A DNA stretch of 64,000 nt from Micromonospora tarapacensis (GCF_019697375.1 NZ_JAHCDI010000004.1:4265324-4329323); one strand, 5' to 3'; positions 8,507 through 17,606 are shown, counted from the stretch's first letter. The notes: a model not told the origin generated them from the letters alone. Translations and numbers: made by a program.

Positions 8507-9691
8507 TCAGGCTCCGATAACCTGCTGGAACTTGGTCTCGTACGCACGCTCCTGCTGCTCGTCGAGCGCCATGAAGACCCGGGCCTTGGCGAGCATCGCC
8601 TCGTCCGGGAAGATCAGCGGGTTGGCGGCCAGCTCGGGGTCGATCTTCTCCATCTCGGCCTGCGCGCCCTGGACCGGGCAGATGTAGTTGACGTACGCGG
8701 CGAGCTGGGCGGCGACCGCCGGATCGTAGTAGTAGTTGATCAACTCCTCGGCGTTCGCCTTGTGGCTGGCCCGGTTCGGCACGAGCATGTTGTCCGACCA
8801 GAGCATCACCCCGGAGTCGGGCACCACGAACGTGATCTGCTCGTCGTCGAAGCCGAGCTGGATGACGTCACCAGACCAGCCGATGCACGCGGCGATGTCC
8901 CCCTTGGCCAGGTCCGGGGCGTAGTCGTTGCCGGTGAACCGGCGGATCTGCCCGGAGTCGACGGCCCGCTTGAGTTTGTTGAGCGCGTCGTCGAACTGGC
9001 TGGACGTGAAGTCGGCCGGGTTGTGGCCGTTGGACATCAACAGCAGGCCCATGGTGTCGCGCATCTCGCTGAGCGCGGTCACCTTGCCCTTGAGGTCGGG
9101 GCGGGTGAGCAGTTCGTCGACGGTGCGGATCTCCTTGGCCACGTTGCCGTTGAACGCGAGCCCGGCCAGGCCGGACTGCCACGGGATGGCCAGTTGGCTC
9201 TCCGCGTCGAAGGAGCGGTTGCGCAGCGACGGCAGCAGGTTGGCCTCGACGTTCGGCAGCTTCGCCCGGTCGAGCCTCTGGACCCAGCCGAGCCGGATCA
9301 TCCGGGCGGCCATCCAGTCGGTGAGCACCACGATGTCCCGCCCGGTGGCCTGGCAGGCGGCGAGCTGGTTCTGCACCTTCCCGAAGAACTCGTTGTTGTC
9401 GTTGACGTCCTCGGTGTAGGTCACCTGGATGCCGCTCCTGCTGACGAACCCGTCCAGGCTGGGACGCTTCGACTCGTCGTCCTCATCGACGTCCATGTAC
9501 TGCGGCCAGTTGGAGAAGGCAAGCGTCTTCTCCGTACCGGACAGGTCCTCGCTGACGCAGCCCGCCTCGGTCTGCTGGGCTCCCGGTGTTCCGCAGCCGG
9601 CGAGGGTGCCGCCGGCGGCGAGCAGAGCGGCCGAGCCGAGGGTGCCGGTGAGCAGACCACGCCGGGTGAGGGGTCGGGTGACACTACGCAT
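8507..9691 (-). CDS. potD: Polyamine-binding lipoprotein PotD
   Basis: 394 aa. The N-terminus is a lipoprotein signal with a twin-arginine-like TRRGLLTG followed by a hydrophobic run and the lipobox LAGC (Cys about 32). The mature part has LAFSNWPQYMDVDEDD, matching the start of spermidine/putrescine-binding proteins. I choose ATG at 9691 because AGGAGT lies eight bases upstream; an in-frame TTG at 9754 would add 21 residues before the signal peptide. It is the first gene of the polyamine operon and is divergent from an AsnC-type regulator. Confidence 0.9.
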   Translation of the reverse strand: MRSVTRPLTRRGLLTGTLGSAALLAAGGTLAGCGTPGAQQTEAGCVSEDLSGTEKTLAFSNWPQYMDVDEDDESKRPSLDGFVSRSGIQVTYTEDVNDNNEFFGKVQNQLAACQATGRDIVVLTDWMAARMIRLGWVQRLDRAKLPNVEANLLPSLRNRSFDAESQLAIPWQSGLAGLAFNGNVAKEIRTVDELLTRPDLKGKVTALSEMRDTMGLLLMSNGHNPADFTSSQFDDALNKLKRAVDSGQIRRFTGNDYAPDLAKGDIAACIGWSGDVIQLGFDDEQITFVVPDSGVMLWSDNMLVPNRASHKANAEELINYYYDPAVAAQLAAYVNYICPVQGAQAEMEKIDPELAANPLIFPDEAMLAKARVFMALDEQQERAYETKFQQVIGA

Positions 9692-9801
9692 GTGACGACT
9701 CCTATGGCTGATCGTCGGCGGCGGGACGGGGTGGCGCGCCGGCTGGAGGGTCAATGGCGATGGACGACTGATCCTGACATGAGAAAACCTCGCTCACAAG
9801 G

Positions 9802-9818
9802 GATTCCGTTGCCGGAAT
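9802..9818. promoter_or_regulatory. Candidate operator in the pot/AsnC intergenic region
   Basis: Bases 9803-9818 form a perfect inverted repeat ATTCCG-TTGC-CGGAAT between potD and the divergent Lrp/AsnC gene. Its core GGATTCCGTTGCC recurs, with small changes, twice upstream of the aminotransferase gene at 12009. AsnC-family proteins often autoregulate and control the divergent operon, so this is a plausible binding site for the 9895 product. Confidence 0.5.
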
Positions 9819-9894
9819 AGCTCTGGACGACGAATTACGCCAGAGCGACCGATGACGCTAGGCTCAGCCCGGTGACGGACATGGGGAGCGGTCG

Positions 9895-10413
9895 ATGACG
9901 AACCGGCAGCACGACAGTGGCAACGGCAACGGCGGGCGCCGGGTCAGCGTGCGCGAGGGCGCGAGTCACGTCCTGCTCGACGACGTGGCGAAGCAGATCA
10001 TCGAGCAGTTGCAGGAGGACGGCCGCCGCCCGTACGCGACCATCGGCAAGGCGGTGGGGCTCTCCGAGGCCGCGGTACGCCAGCGCGTCCAGCGCCTGCT
10101 CGACGCCGGGGTGATGCAGATCGTCGCGGTGACCGACCCGCTCCAGCTCGGGTTCCCCCGGCAGGCCATGATCGGCCTGCGCACCGACGGTGACCTGGAA
10201 AGCGTGGCCGACCGCATCGCCGACCTGGACGAGGTCGACTACGTGGTGATCACCGCCGGCTCGTTCGACCTGCTGGCCGAGGTGGTCTGCCGCAACGACG
10301 AGCACCTGCTGGAGATCCTGCAACGACTGCGGGCGGTCCCCGGCGTGCTGTCGACCGAGGCGTTCGTCTACCTCAAGCTGCGCAAGCAGACCTACACCTG
10401 GGGCACCGCCTGA
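9895..10413 (+). CDS. Lrp/AsnC-family transcriptional regulator
   Basis: 172 aa. Residues about 26-75 form the AsnC-type helix-turn-helix (DDVAKQIIEQLQEDGRRPYATIGKAVGLSEAAVRQRVQRLLDAGVMQIVAV). Residues about 85-165 fit the RAM/AsnC ligand-binding domain (MIGLRTDGDLESVADRIADLDEVDYVVITAGSFDLLAEVVC). The first 25 residues are polar. ATG at 9895 has GGAG eight bases upstream. It is transcribed away from the polyamine operon, so it is the likely local regulator responding to a polyamine or breakdown product. The ligand is inferred only from position. Confidence 0.9.
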   Translation: MTNRQHDSGNGNGGRRVSVREGASHVLLDDVAKQIIEQLQEDGRRPYATIGKAVGLSEAAVRQRVQRLLDAGVMQIVAVTDPLQLGFPRQAMIGLRTDGDLESVADRIADLDEVDYVVITAGSFDLLAEVVCRNDEHLLEILQRLRAVPGVLSTEAFVYLKLRKQTYTWGTA

Positions 10414-10444
10414 CGCTGCCGGGCCGCCGTCCCGGCGGGCGTCA
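10411..10444. terminator. Hairpin between convergent genes
   Basis: TGACGC (10411-10416) pairs with GCGTCA (10439-10444), with CCGGG/CCCGG pairing inside. The hairpin begins at the stop codon of the AsnC gene and ends in that of the DUF397 gene. A bidirectional terminator is likely; there is no clear T-tract. Confidence 0.5.
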
Positions 10445-10636
10445 GTCGCTCGGACGCGGGGTGCCGGCGACGAACGTGCGCCAGGCGTCGGGGGTGAACG
10501 CGAGGGTGCCGCCGTCGCGGGCCTTGCTGTCGCGCACCAGGATCCGGCCGGGCAGGTTGTCGGCCACCTCGACACAGTCACCGCCGTTGTTGCTGCTGCG
10601 GGCGGCGGTGCGCCAGCGGGCGCCGGTCATCTCCAT
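10442..10636 (-). CDS. DUF397 protein
   Basis: 64 aa, the usual size. It matches the DUF397 pattern: WRTAARSSNNGGDCVEVA near the N-terminus, VLVRDSK-like ILVRDSKARDGG in the middle and FTPDAWRTFV near the end. Such proteins are widespread in actinomycetes next to Xre/DUF5753 regulators (the BldB-like WhiJ/AbaA-orfA-orfD type system) and act with them in development or antibiotic regulation. It overlaps the upstream regulator gene by ten bases, so the two are co-translated. Confidence 0.88.
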   Translation of the reverse strand: MEMTGARWRTAARSSNNGGDCVEVADNLPGRILVRDSKARDGGTLAFTPDAWRTFVAGTPRPSD

Positions 10637-11400
10637 GTCGTCGCCACTTCCCTGATCAGCTCGATGGACCGCCGACGGGGCAGCGCCTCACCGGTGACGC
10701 TCTCCCATCTCGCGCCCAGGCTAGCAAGGTCGGCACGCTCGGTCACCACCTGACCGCGCAGTTGATTGTCCAGATAGGCCGCCTCCGCGCCGTCCGGCAT
10801 CCGGGCCAGCACGAACGGCCCGGCCAGGCCGGTGTGCCACGGATTCTCCGCCGGGATCACCCGAACCTGGAGGTGCTCCCGCTCGCCGAGGGCGGCCAGG
10901 TGGGCCAACTGCCCGGCCATCACGCCCGGATCGCGGCCCACCCGCCGGCGCAGCACCACCTCGTCGAGCACCGCCACCAACTGGAGCGGCACCTCGCGCT
11001 CCAGCACCCGCTGCCGCGCCAGCCGCGCCGCCACGATCTCCTCGACCTCCGTCGGGGGCAGCAGGCCGCCGGTGGCCAGCACCGCCCGGGCGTACCCCTC
11101 GGTCTGGAGCAGGCCCGGCACGAGCAGCGGCTGGTACGACCGGAGGGACCGGGCGCCCTGCTCCAACTCCGCCCACTCCCGGAACCAGGGCAGGTCCCGG
11201 CGACGGTATGGCTCCGGCCACAGCTCCTTGGCCTTGCGCCCGAGGAGGTTGGCGACGGCGATCCTGGTCCGGGGGTGCGGTATCCGCCCGTCCGCCAACC
11301 AGCGACTCGCCGTCTTCGGGTCGACGCCCACCTTCCCGGCCAACGAATCGGCCGTCTCACCCTTGTCCGCCATCGCCACCCGCAACGCCTCGTTGCCCAT
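10627..11400 (-). CDS. Xre-family regulator with DUF5753 domain
   Basis: 257 aa. The N-terminal helix-turn-helix (about residues 5-60: LRVAMADKGETADSLAGKVGVDPKTASRWLADGRIPHPRTRIAVANLLG) is followed by a DUF5753-type C-terminal domain (QPLLVPGLLQTEGYARAVL... RVIPAENPWHTGLAGPFVLARM). This is the common partner of DUF397 proteins. The target is unknown. The overlap with the downstream DUF397 gene supports a functional pair. Confidence 0.88.
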   Translation of the reverse strand: MGNEALRVAMADKGETADSLAGKVGVDPKTASRWLADGRIPHPRTRIAVANLLGRKAKELWPEPYRRRDLPWFREWAELEQGARSLRSYQPLLVPGLLQTEGYARAVLATGGLLPPTEVEEIVAARLARQRVLEREVPLQLVAVLDEVVLRRRVGRDPGVMAGQLAHLAALGEREHLQVRVIPAENPWHTGLAGPFVLARMPDGAEAAYLDNQLRGQVVTERADLASLGARWESVTGEALPRRRSIELIREVATTWR

Positions 11401-11561
11401 CGCGCCCTCCCGACTCGCGTCACCCTGCGGCGCAGGCTAGTCACCATCGGTTGCCGTGTCCGCCCACTGCCGGCGTGTTGCGGCCGGGACTGTTTCGCGC
11501 ATCCGAGGTGCGACCCGGATGCCCCCGAAGTGCCCTGGTCCTGCCGGCCGACCGCGCCCTG

Positions 11562-11631
11562 CCAGCAACTTCAGGGATGTTGCTGCCTCACACCCGCCCC
11601 CACCCAGCAACTTCACGGATGTTGCTGCCTC
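11562..11631. repeat. Two tandem copies of a 28-bp palindromic repeat
   Basis: Copies at 11562-11589 and 11604-11631 are identical in 27 of 28 bases and start 42 bases apart. Each is itself a hairpin with arms AGCAAC and GTTGCT around TTCA(G/C)GGAT. They lie in the noncoding stretch 11401-12008, about 600 bases between the Xre regulator and the aminotransferase, where I see no credible gene. Confidence 0.8.
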
Positions 11632-11647
11632 TGTTTGACAGCGCATA

Positions 11648-11783
11648 GGGACACCCCCACGGGCAGGACCCGCCAGACACCCAGTCCCATCAGGCCCTTT
11701 GCTCTGCTTCAACCAGCGCAACGATCCCGAGTGCAGAAACTGTGCGTGGGTTGAAGCAGAGCAAGGAGACACGGGGGTGTCCC
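11648..11783. repeat. 136-bp nested inverted repeat (MITE-like)
   Basis: The inner arms are a perfect 15-bp inverted repeat, TGCTCTGCTTCAACC at 11700-11714 and its complement at 11749-11763. The outer arms are an 11-bp inverted repeat, GGGACACCCCC at 11648-11658 and its complement at 11773-11783. No gene is inside. It could be a dispersed noncoding mobile element or a structured transcript. Confidence 0.65.
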
Positions 11784-11852
11784 ACCTCGACCGACTGCGG
11801 GCCCGACGGGCCGGGAGGGCATCTCGGCAGGCAGCCAGGCAGAATGGGTGAT

Positions 11853-11898
11853 ACGGATTCAGTTGCCAAAGCCATCCTATATCGCTGAATCCGTTGCG
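11853..11898. promoter_or_regulatory. Paired candidate operator upstream of the aminotransferase
   Basis: A perfect 10-bp inverted repeat (11853-11862 and 11885-11894, ACGGATTCAG and complement) overlaps two direct copies of the motif seen at 9802: GGATTCAGTTGCC and TGAATCCGTTGCG. It sits about 110-155 bases upstream of the aminotransferase start, a usual place for an AsnC-type operator. Confidence 0.5.
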
Positions 11899-12008
11899 AT
11901 TTTCCGAGTGGACAACCGATAGCACTTGCCTCGGGACGTGAGGCTGTGGGATAACCGTGGGCAGAGCGGCCGGTGACCCTGACCGGCCCGAGACCCGATG
12001 GGGCTGAC

Positions 12009-13355
12009 ATGGCCAACGCCACCGACCACCTCTGGATGCACTTCACCCGGATGGCGAGCTACTCCGCCGGCGAGGTGCCGACCATCGTCCGCGGCGAGGG
12101 AGCGTACATCTGGGACGCGCAGGGCCGTCGCTACCTGGACGGGCTCGCCGGGCTGTTCGTCGTCAACGCCGGCCACGGTCGCACCGAGCTGGCCGAGGCC
12201 GCCGCCAAGCAGGCCGGCGAGCTGGCCTACTTCCCGCTCTGGTCGTACGCCCATCCGAAGGCGGTGGAGCTGGCCGAGCGGATCTCCGAGCTCGCCCCCG
12301 GCGACCTGAACCGGGTCTTCTTCACCACCGGCGGCTCGGAGGCGGTGGAGGCGGCCTGGAAGTTGGCCCGGGCCTACTTCAAGCGGACGGGTAAACCGAC
12401 CAAGCACAAGGTGGTCAGCCGGTACATCGCCTACCACGGCACCTCGATGGGCGCCCTGTCGATCACCGGGCTGCCCGGTATCAAGACCGACTTCGAGCCA
12501 CTGGTGCCGGGCGGCGTCAAGGTGCCGAACACGAACTTCTACCGGGCGCCGGAGCACGGCGACGACCCGGTGGCGTTCGGCCGGTGGGCCGCCGAGGAGA
12601 TCGGCCGTGCCATCGAACGGGAGGGGCCGGACACCGTCGCCGCGGTCTTCCTGGAGCCGGTGCAGAACTCCGGCGGCTGCTTCCCGCCGCCGCCCGGCTA
12701 CTTCGAGCGGGTCCGCGAGATCTGCGACGCGTACGACGTGCTGCTGGTCAGCGACGAGGTGATCTGCTCGTGGGGCCGGCTCGGCGAGTACTTCGGTGCG
12801 GTCCGCTACGGCTACCAGCCCGACATCATCACCACCGCGAAGGGCATCACCTCGGGTTATGCCCCGCTCGGTGCGATGATCGCGAGCGACCGGCTGATGG
12901 AGCCCTTCCTCACCGAGACCGGCATGTTCGCCCACGGGGTGACCTTCGGCGGGCATCCGGTCTCCTGCGCGGTGGCCCTGGCCAACCTGGAGGTCTTCGC
13001 CCGCGAGGATCTGGTCGGCCACGTACGCGCCAACGAGGCGGCGTTCCGCGCCACCCTGGAGAAGCTGCACGACCTGCCGATCGTCGGCGACGTCCGGGGC
13101 GACGGCTACTTCTACGGCATCGAGCTGGTGAAGGACAAGACGACCCGGGAGACGTTCGACGAGGCCGAGTCGGAGCGGCTGCTGCGCGGCTTCCTCTCCG
13201 GTGCACTCTTCTCCGCCGGGTTGTACTGCCGGGCCGACGACCGGGGTGACCCGGTGGTGCAGCTCGCCCCGCCACTGATCGCCGATCAGCGGCAGTTCGA
13301 CGAGATCGAGCAGATCCTGCGCACCGTGCTCACCGAGGCGTGGTCCCGGCTCTAG
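12009..13355 (+). CDS. Class III PLP aminotransferase (putrescine/GABA type)
   Basis: 448 aa from ATG 12009. GTG at 11973 would add 12 residues and is the alternative start; neither has a strong Shine-Dalgarno. Family marks are the SDEVICSWGRLG segment (PLP-binding Asp), ITTAKGITSGYAPLGA containing the Schiff-base lysine, GGSEAVEAAWKLAR and HGVTFGGHPVSCA. These enzymes move an omega-amino group from putrescine, GABA or beta-alanine to pyruvate or 2-oxoglutarate. The shared upstream motif with the pot operon suggests it handles polyamine breakdown. It overlaps the convergent DUF3499 gene by 26 bases at the 3' end. Confidence 0.88.
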   Translation: MANATDHLWMHFTRMASYSAGEVPTIVRGEGAYIWDAQGRRYLDGLAGLFVVNAGHGRTELAEAAAKQAGELAYFPLWSYAHPKAVELAERISELAPGDLNRVFFTTGGSEAVEAAWKLARAYFKRTGKPTKHKVVSRYIAYHGTSMGALSITGLPGIKTDFEPLVPGGVKVPNTNFYRAPEHGDDPVAFGRWAAEEIGRAIEREGPDTVAAVFLEPVQNSGGCFPPPPGYFERVREICDAYDVLLVSDEVICSWGRLGEYFGAVRYGYQPDIITTAKGITSGYAPLGAMIASDRLMEPFLTETGMFAHGVTFGGHPVSCAVALANLEVFAREDLVGHVRANEAAFRATLEKLHDLPIVGDVRGDGYFYGIELVKDKTTRETFDEAESERLLRGFLSGALFSAGLYCRADDRGDPVVQLAPPLIADQRQFDEIEQILRTVLTEAWSRL

Positions 13356-13728
13356 GGCGTGGCGTCAGTGGGTGGGTGGGATGACCCGCAGGTGGCCGCG
13401 GCGCGAGGTCGCAGGCGCGGCGTGCTGCTCCTGGTCGCTCTGCGGGGCCGGGGGCCGGGCGGGCGGCTTCGCGGACCGCCTCGGCGAGGGCCACCAGGTC
13501 GTCGGTGGTGGGCGGCGGCGGCTCGAACTCACCCTCGTGCCGGACCACCTCCCAGCCCCGGGGCGCGGTCAGGCTGCGGGCGTGCGGCTCACAGAGGTCG
13601 TACGTGTGCGGCTCGGCGAAGGCCGCCAGCGGACCCACGACGGCGGTCGACTCGTTGTAGACATAGGTCAGCGTGGCGACCGCTTGCCGGGGGCAGCCGT
13701 TACGGGAGCAGCGCCGTGGTGACCTCAC
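13330..13728 (-). CDS. DUF3499 protein
   Basis: 132 aa. The N-terminus MRSPRRCSRNGCPRQAVATLTYVYNESTAVVGPL and the CEPHARSLTAPRGWEVVRHE segment match the actinobacterial DUF3499 family. Cysteines (C7, C12 and one in DLCEPH) with a histidine could bind a metal. The C-terminal third is Pro/Ala/Arg-rich and overlaps the aminotransferase 3' end by 26 bases. It is divergent from the metallopeptidase-like gene, as often seen in actinomycetes. The function is unknown. Confidence 0.85.
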   Translation of the reverse strand: MRSPRRCSRNGCPRQAVATLTYVYNESTAVVGPLAAFAEPHTYDLCEPHARSLTAPRGWEVVRHEGEFEPPPPTTDDLVALAEAVREAARPAPGPAERPGAARRACDLAPRPPAGHPTHPLTPRPRAGTTPR

Positions 13729-13880
13729 GGGCGCAGGGTATCTCCATTACCGGCTCCGGCGCATCGGTTCGCGTTACGACACGCCCGTCTTGGTGATCAC
13801 ATCTCTCCGCCGGCGTCGCGGCGCGCCACGGTGGCGGCGCCGATGCGGCACGGGTCCGGCCGGAAGCTACCCTTTGGCTC

Positions 13881-14330
13881 ATGACGAGCCCGGAGAACCG
13901 CCGCCCCGGCCCCGGCCGGCGCGCTCACCGCGACCGGCACGGGCGCGGCCTGCGCGGGCGGCTGGTGCCGGCCACCGTGCCACTGGCGCGGACCAAGGCG
14001 GAGATCTTCGACGACCTGGTGCTGGACACCGTCGAGACGCTGGAACGCCGGTTCGCCAAGGAGCTGGCCGGGGTGGAGTTCGCCGTCGAGGACGTCCCGC
14101 CCGACCTGAACGTCTACGACTCCGACGTGCTTGAGGACGGCGAGGTGCCGCTGGCCCGGCTGCTGCCCGGCCGGCCGGGTCGTCAGGAGGTGCCGCCGCG
14201 GATCGTGCTGTACCGGCGCCCCCTGGAGTTCCGGGCCATGGACCGGGAGGATCTCGCCGATCTGGTGCACGACGTGATCATCGAACAGGTGGCCAACCTG
14301 CTCGGCGTCGACCCGGACGAGTTGGCCTGA
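13881..14330 (+). CDS. Zincin-fold metallopeptidase family protein (DUF1025-like)
   Basis: 149 aa. A basic N-terminal tail (about 1-37) is followed by a compact domain with VHDVIIEQVANLLGVDPDEL, the HxxxEQ-type zinc motif of the small MAP/zincin-like family, with Asp in place of the usual Glu after the His. FDDLVLDTVETLERRF near residues 43-58 is also typical. Catalysis has not been shown for most members. It is convergent with whiB2, with a hairpin between them. Confidence 0.82.
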   Translation: MTSPENRRPGPGRRAHRDRHGRGLRGRLVPATVPLARTKAEIFDDLVLDTVETLERRFAKELAGVEFAVEDVPPDLNVYDSDVLEDGEVPLARLLPGRPGRQEVPPRIVLYRRPLEFRAMDREDLADLVHDVIIEQVANLLGVDPDELA

Positions 14331-14337
14331 GCGTCGA

Positions 14338-14375
14338 CGTCGGGCGGGACGGCCCCCAACCGTCCCCACCCGACG
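14338..14375. terminator. Hairpin between convergent genes
   Basis: CGTCGGGCGGGACGG (14338-14352) pairs with CCGTCCCCACCCGACG (14360-14375) with one bulge. It lies just after the metallopeptidase stop and just before the whiB2 stop and could end transcription in both directions. Confidence 0.6.
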
Positions 14376-14380
14376 ACGAA

Positions 14381-14638
14381 TCAGGCCGCCCGGCGCTTGA
14401 GCTTGCGCCGCTCCCGCTCGGAGAGCCCACCCCAGATCCCGAACCGCTCGTCGTGGCCGAGAGCGTATTCGAGGCATTCCGTCTTGACCTCGCACCGCGA
14501 GCAGATCCGCTTCGCTTCACGGGTCGAGCCGCCCTTCTCGGGGAAGAACGCTTCCGGGTCGGTCTGCGAGCACAGGGCCCGCTCCTGCCACTCCGGCGCG
14601 TTTCCGAGCAGGTCGGCCGCCTCGAGCTGGCCGTCCAT
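14381..14638 (-). CDS. whiB2: WhiB2/WhmD-type iron-sulfur regulator
   Basis: 85 aa. It has four cysteines in WhiB spacing (ALCSQTD, CSRCEVKTEC), the tryptophan/glycine turn GIWGGLSERER and a basic tail RRKLKRRAA. PEAFFPEKGGSTREAKRIC matches the WhiB2/WhmD/WhiB group controlling septation and sporulation. The start ATG 14638 has AGGAGG seven bases upstream; the open frame beyond it is unlikely to be translated. A [4Fe-4S] cluster and partnership with a sigma factor or WhiA-like protein are known for the family. Confidence 0.9.
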   Translation of the reverse strand: MDGQLEAADLLGNAPEWQERALCSQTDPEAFFPEKGGSTREAKRICSRCEVKTECLEYALGHDERFGIWGGLSERERRKLKRRAA

Positions 14639-15049
14639 CAGTTGCCTCCTTGTCGCGCACCGGCGTCGTCGCCGCTGCAACCCCCCACGCGAAAGGCGTG
14701 CTTGTCCGTACGGTCCCGTTTTGTTGCGTTCCGTGCGAACAACCCCATTCAAATTACACGCGTGTAATGCGTGCGCCGTCAAGCCGAACTTGATAATGGA
14801 GTCGCCCTCCCGACACGCTCCCGGACGGCCGTCCGGACCACCCGGCCTCGTCCTGCCCTATCGATTCAGACCCCGATCGAGTAACGCCCTCCCCGGCGAG
14901 TTGCCCGAGTTTTCTCCCGTGGCGCGGTAGGCGCCGCAGGGGTGACCGAGGTCCGCGCCCACCGCGGAACCCACCCGTCACGATTGGTTGATCTTGACTC
15001 GCAAGGTTAGCCCGAGTTCTCCCACCCCGCCCGTCGGTGGCGCAACGAC
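14639..15049. other. Intergenic region upstream of whiB2
   Basis: About 410 bases without a credible gene. It must carry the whiB2 promoter(s). A slightly AT-richer patch at 14715-14770 (TTTTGTTGCG...TTCAAATTACACGCGTGTAA) contains the 12-base palindrome TTACACGCGTGTAA-like core near 14753-14766, a candidate binding site. Confidence 0.4.
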
Positions 15050-15086
15050 GACCGCGTCCCGTCCACATTGTGGACGGGACGCGGTC
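15050..15086. terminator. Strong hairpin downstream of fbiC
   Basis: A perfect 17-bp inverted repeat (15050-15066 and 15070-15086) with a three-base loop lies ten bases after the fbiC stop on the minus strand. There is no U-tract on that strand, so it is an intrinsic hairpin of the actinobacterial type. Confidence 0.75.
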
Positions 15087-15095
15087 GACTGTGGA

Positions 15096-17606
15096 CTAGG
15101 CGGCGAGGTGGCCGTACGCGGTGGTTCGCCGACGCGCCGGCCGGCCCGCCGCCGCCGCGATCGCCCGCAGCTGCTCCTCGGTCCGCGCCGACCCGTTGCC
15201 GGAGCCCGCCATCCGGGAGATGGTCTCCTCCATCAGGGTGCCGCCCAGGTCGTTGCAGCCACCACGCAGCATCTCCACCGTGCCCGTGTCGCCCAGCTTC
15301 ACCCAGGAGCACTGGATGTTGTCGATCCGGCCGTGCAGCAGCACCCGTGCCATCGCGTGCACCACCCGGTTCTCCCGCCAGGTCGGCCCGGGCCGGGCGA
15401 TGCCGGCAAGATAGATCGGGGCGTTGGTGTGCACGAACGGCAGCGCCACGAACTCGGTGAAGCCGCCAGTGCGGTCCTGCACGCCGGCCAGCACCCGGAA
15501 GTGCGCCAGCCACTGTCCAGGGTGGTCGACGTGGCCGTACATCATGGTCGAGCTGGACCGGACGCCCAGCTCGTGGGCCGCGCTGACCACCTCCACCCAG
15601 GCGGCGGTCGGCAGCTTGCCCTTGGTCAGCACCCAGCGGACCTCGTCGTCGAGGATCTCCGCCGCGGTGCCCGGAATGGTGTCCAGCCCCGCGTCACGCA
15701 ACCCGGTCAGCCACTCCCGCACCGGCACGCCCGCCTTGGCGGCGGCGGTCACGATCTCCATCGGCGAGAAGGCGTGCACGTGCATCTGCGGCACCCGCGT
15801 CTTGATCGCCCGGACCAGGTCGGCGTAGATGGTCACCGGCAGCTTCGGATCGATGCCACCCTGTAGGCAGACCTCGCCGGCGCCGGCCTCCCACGCCTCC
15901 TGCGCCCGGTCGGCGACCTGCTCCACCGACAGCCGGTACGCGTCGGCGTCGCGTTCCCGCTGAGCGAAGGCGCAGAACCGGCAGCCCACGTAGCAGACGT
16001 TGCTGAAGTTGATATTGCGGTTGACCACATAGGTGACGTCGTCGCCGACGGCCGCCCTCCGCAGCTCGTCGGCGGTGCGGCACAGCTCCTCCAGCGCCGG
16101 CCCGTCCGCGGCGAACAGCGCCAGCGCGGCGTCGAGGTGCCGGGGCTCCAGCAGGGCCGCCGGGTCGACCGCGGCCAGCCGCAACCCCGCCCGCAGGTCG
16201 GCATCACCGGAACCGGGGGTGGCCTGCCGGCCGACCTTCGCGGCCACCTCCGACCAGTCACCGTAGACCTGGTCGAAGTCGCCCCGCCGGTCCGCCGTAC
16301 GTCCGGTGGTGTCGATGGTGGCGTGCAGGTCGCTGCGCCCGCCGTGGATCTCGTCGGGCTCCTGCCACGGCCGGCCCTGCGGGCGGGCCGACTCCACGGC
16401 CAGCCCGGTCCGCGGATCCGCCAGCGCGGCCACGTGCGGCAGCAGGCGCGGATCCAGCCACGGCTCGCCGGCCGTCACGTACTCCGGGTAGACGGTCAGT
16501 CGTTCCCGCAGCGTGAAGCCGGCCGCCGCGGTATGCGCGGCCAACTCGTCCAGCTGCGGCCAGGGGCGCTCCGGGTTGACATGGTCCGGGGTCACCGGGG
16601 ACACCCCGCCCCAGTCGTCGATGCCCGCCCGCAGCAGCAGGTCGTACTCGCCGGCGATCAGGTTGGGCGGCGCCTGGATGCGGGCCTTCGGCCCGAGCAG
16701 CAGCCGAGCCACCGCCACGGTGGCCGCCAGGTCGTGCAGCTCCGCGTCGGGCATCCCGCGCATCGCGGTGTCCGGCTTGGCGCGGAAGTTCTGCACGATC
16801 ACCTCCTGGAGGTGGCCGTACTCCCGGTGCGTCCGCCGCATCGCGAAGATCGCGTCGACCCGCTCGGCGAGGGTCTCGCCGATGCCGATCAGGATGCCCG
16901 TGGTGAACGGCACGCCGACCCGCCCGGCGTCGTCCAGCACCCGCAACCGCACCGCCGGTTCCTTGTCCGGCGAGCCGTGGTGCGGGCCACCCGGCTCGGA
17001 CCAGAGCCGGGTCGCGGTGGTCTCCAGCATCATCCCCATGCTCGGCGCGACCGGCTTGAGTCGTTGCAGCTCCGACCAGGAGAGCACGCCCGGATTGAGG
17101 TGCGGCAGCAGGCCGGTCTCCTCCAGTACCGCCACCGCGCAGGCACGCAGGTAGTCCAGGGTGGACTCGTAGCCGCGTTCGTCCAGCCACTGCCGGGCCG
17201 CCGGCCAGCGGGCCTCCGGCCGGTCACCGAGGGTGAACAGCGCCTCCTTGCAACCCTGTGCCGCACCGGCCCGGGCGATGGCCAGCACCTCGTCGCGGTC
17301 GAGAAAGGCCGCCGGCAGCCGGTGCGGCACCGTGGCGAACGTGCAGTAGTGGCAGCGGTCCCGGCACAGCCGGGTCAGCGGGATGAAGACCTTCTTCGAG
17401 TACGTCACCACGCCGGGCCGGCCGGCGTCCCGCAGACCCGCGTCGCGGACCGCCCCGGCGACGCCGAGCAACTCTTCCAGCGCCGCGCCCCGGGCGGTCA
17501 GCAGCGCGGACGCCTCGTCGACGTCGAGCGCCCGGCCGGCGGCGGCCCGACCCAACGCCCGCCGGACGGCCGCGTCGCCCGGCCCAGGCTCGCTCCGATC
17601 AACCAT
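15096..17606 (-). CDS. fbiC: FO synthase, fused CofG-CofH radical SAM enzyme
   Basis: 836 aa bifunctional enzyme that makes 7,8-didemethyl-8-hydroxy-5-deazariboflavin (FO), the chromophore of coenzyme F420, from a pyrimidine precursor and tyrosine. The N-terminal CofG half has a CX3CX2C cluster motif ([11 protein letters not shown], about residue 81). The CofH half has a second motif ([11 protein letters not shown], about residue 537). The fused form is typical of actinobacteria. ATG 17606 is the first start. fbiA and fbiB lie 1-3 kb away on the other strand. Confidence 0.95.
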   Translation of the reverse strand: MVDRSEPGPGDAAVRRALGRAAAGRALDVDEASALLTARGAALEELLGVAGAVRDAGLRDAGRPGVVTYSKKVFIPLTRLCRDRCHYCTFATVPHRLPAAFLDRDEVLAIARAGAAQGCKEALFTLGDRPEARWPAARQWLDERGYESTLDYLRACAVAVLEETGLLPHLNPGVLSWSELQRLKPVAPSMGMMLETTATRLWSEPGGPHHGSPDKEPAVRLRVLDDAGRVGVPFTTGILIGIGETLAERVDAIFAMRRTHREYGHLQEVIVQNFRAKPDTAMRGMPDAELHDLAATVAVARLLLGPKARIQAPPNLIAGEYDLLLRAGIDDWGGVSPVTPDHVNPERPWPQLDELAAHTAAAGFTLRERLTVYPEYVTAGEPWLDPRLLPHVAALADPRTGLAVESARPQGRPWQEPDEIHGGRSDLHATIDTTGRTADRRGDFDQVYGDWSEVAAKVGRQATPGSGDADLRAGLRLAAVDPAALLEPRHLDAALALFAADGPALEELCRTADELRRAAVGDDVTYVVNRNINFSNVCYVGCRFCAFAQRERDADAYRLSVEQVADRAQEAWEAGAGEVCLQGGIDPKLPVTIYADLVRAIKTRVPQMHVHAFSPMEIVTAAAKAGVPVREWLTGLRDAGLDTIPGTAAEILDDEVRWVLTKGKLPTAAWVEVVSAAHELGVRSSSTMMYGHVDHPGQWLAHFRVLAGVQDRTGGFTEFVALPFVHTNAPIYLAGIARPGPTWRENRVVHAMARVLLHGRIDNIQCSWVKLGDTGTVEMLRGGCNDLGGTLMEETISRMAGSGNGSARTEEQLRAIAAAAGRPARRRTTAYGHLAA

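Noticed and set aside
11437..12046. Minus-strand frames through the repeat region before the aminotransferase
   Set aside because: They read across the inverted repeats and lack a ribosome site or family resemblance.
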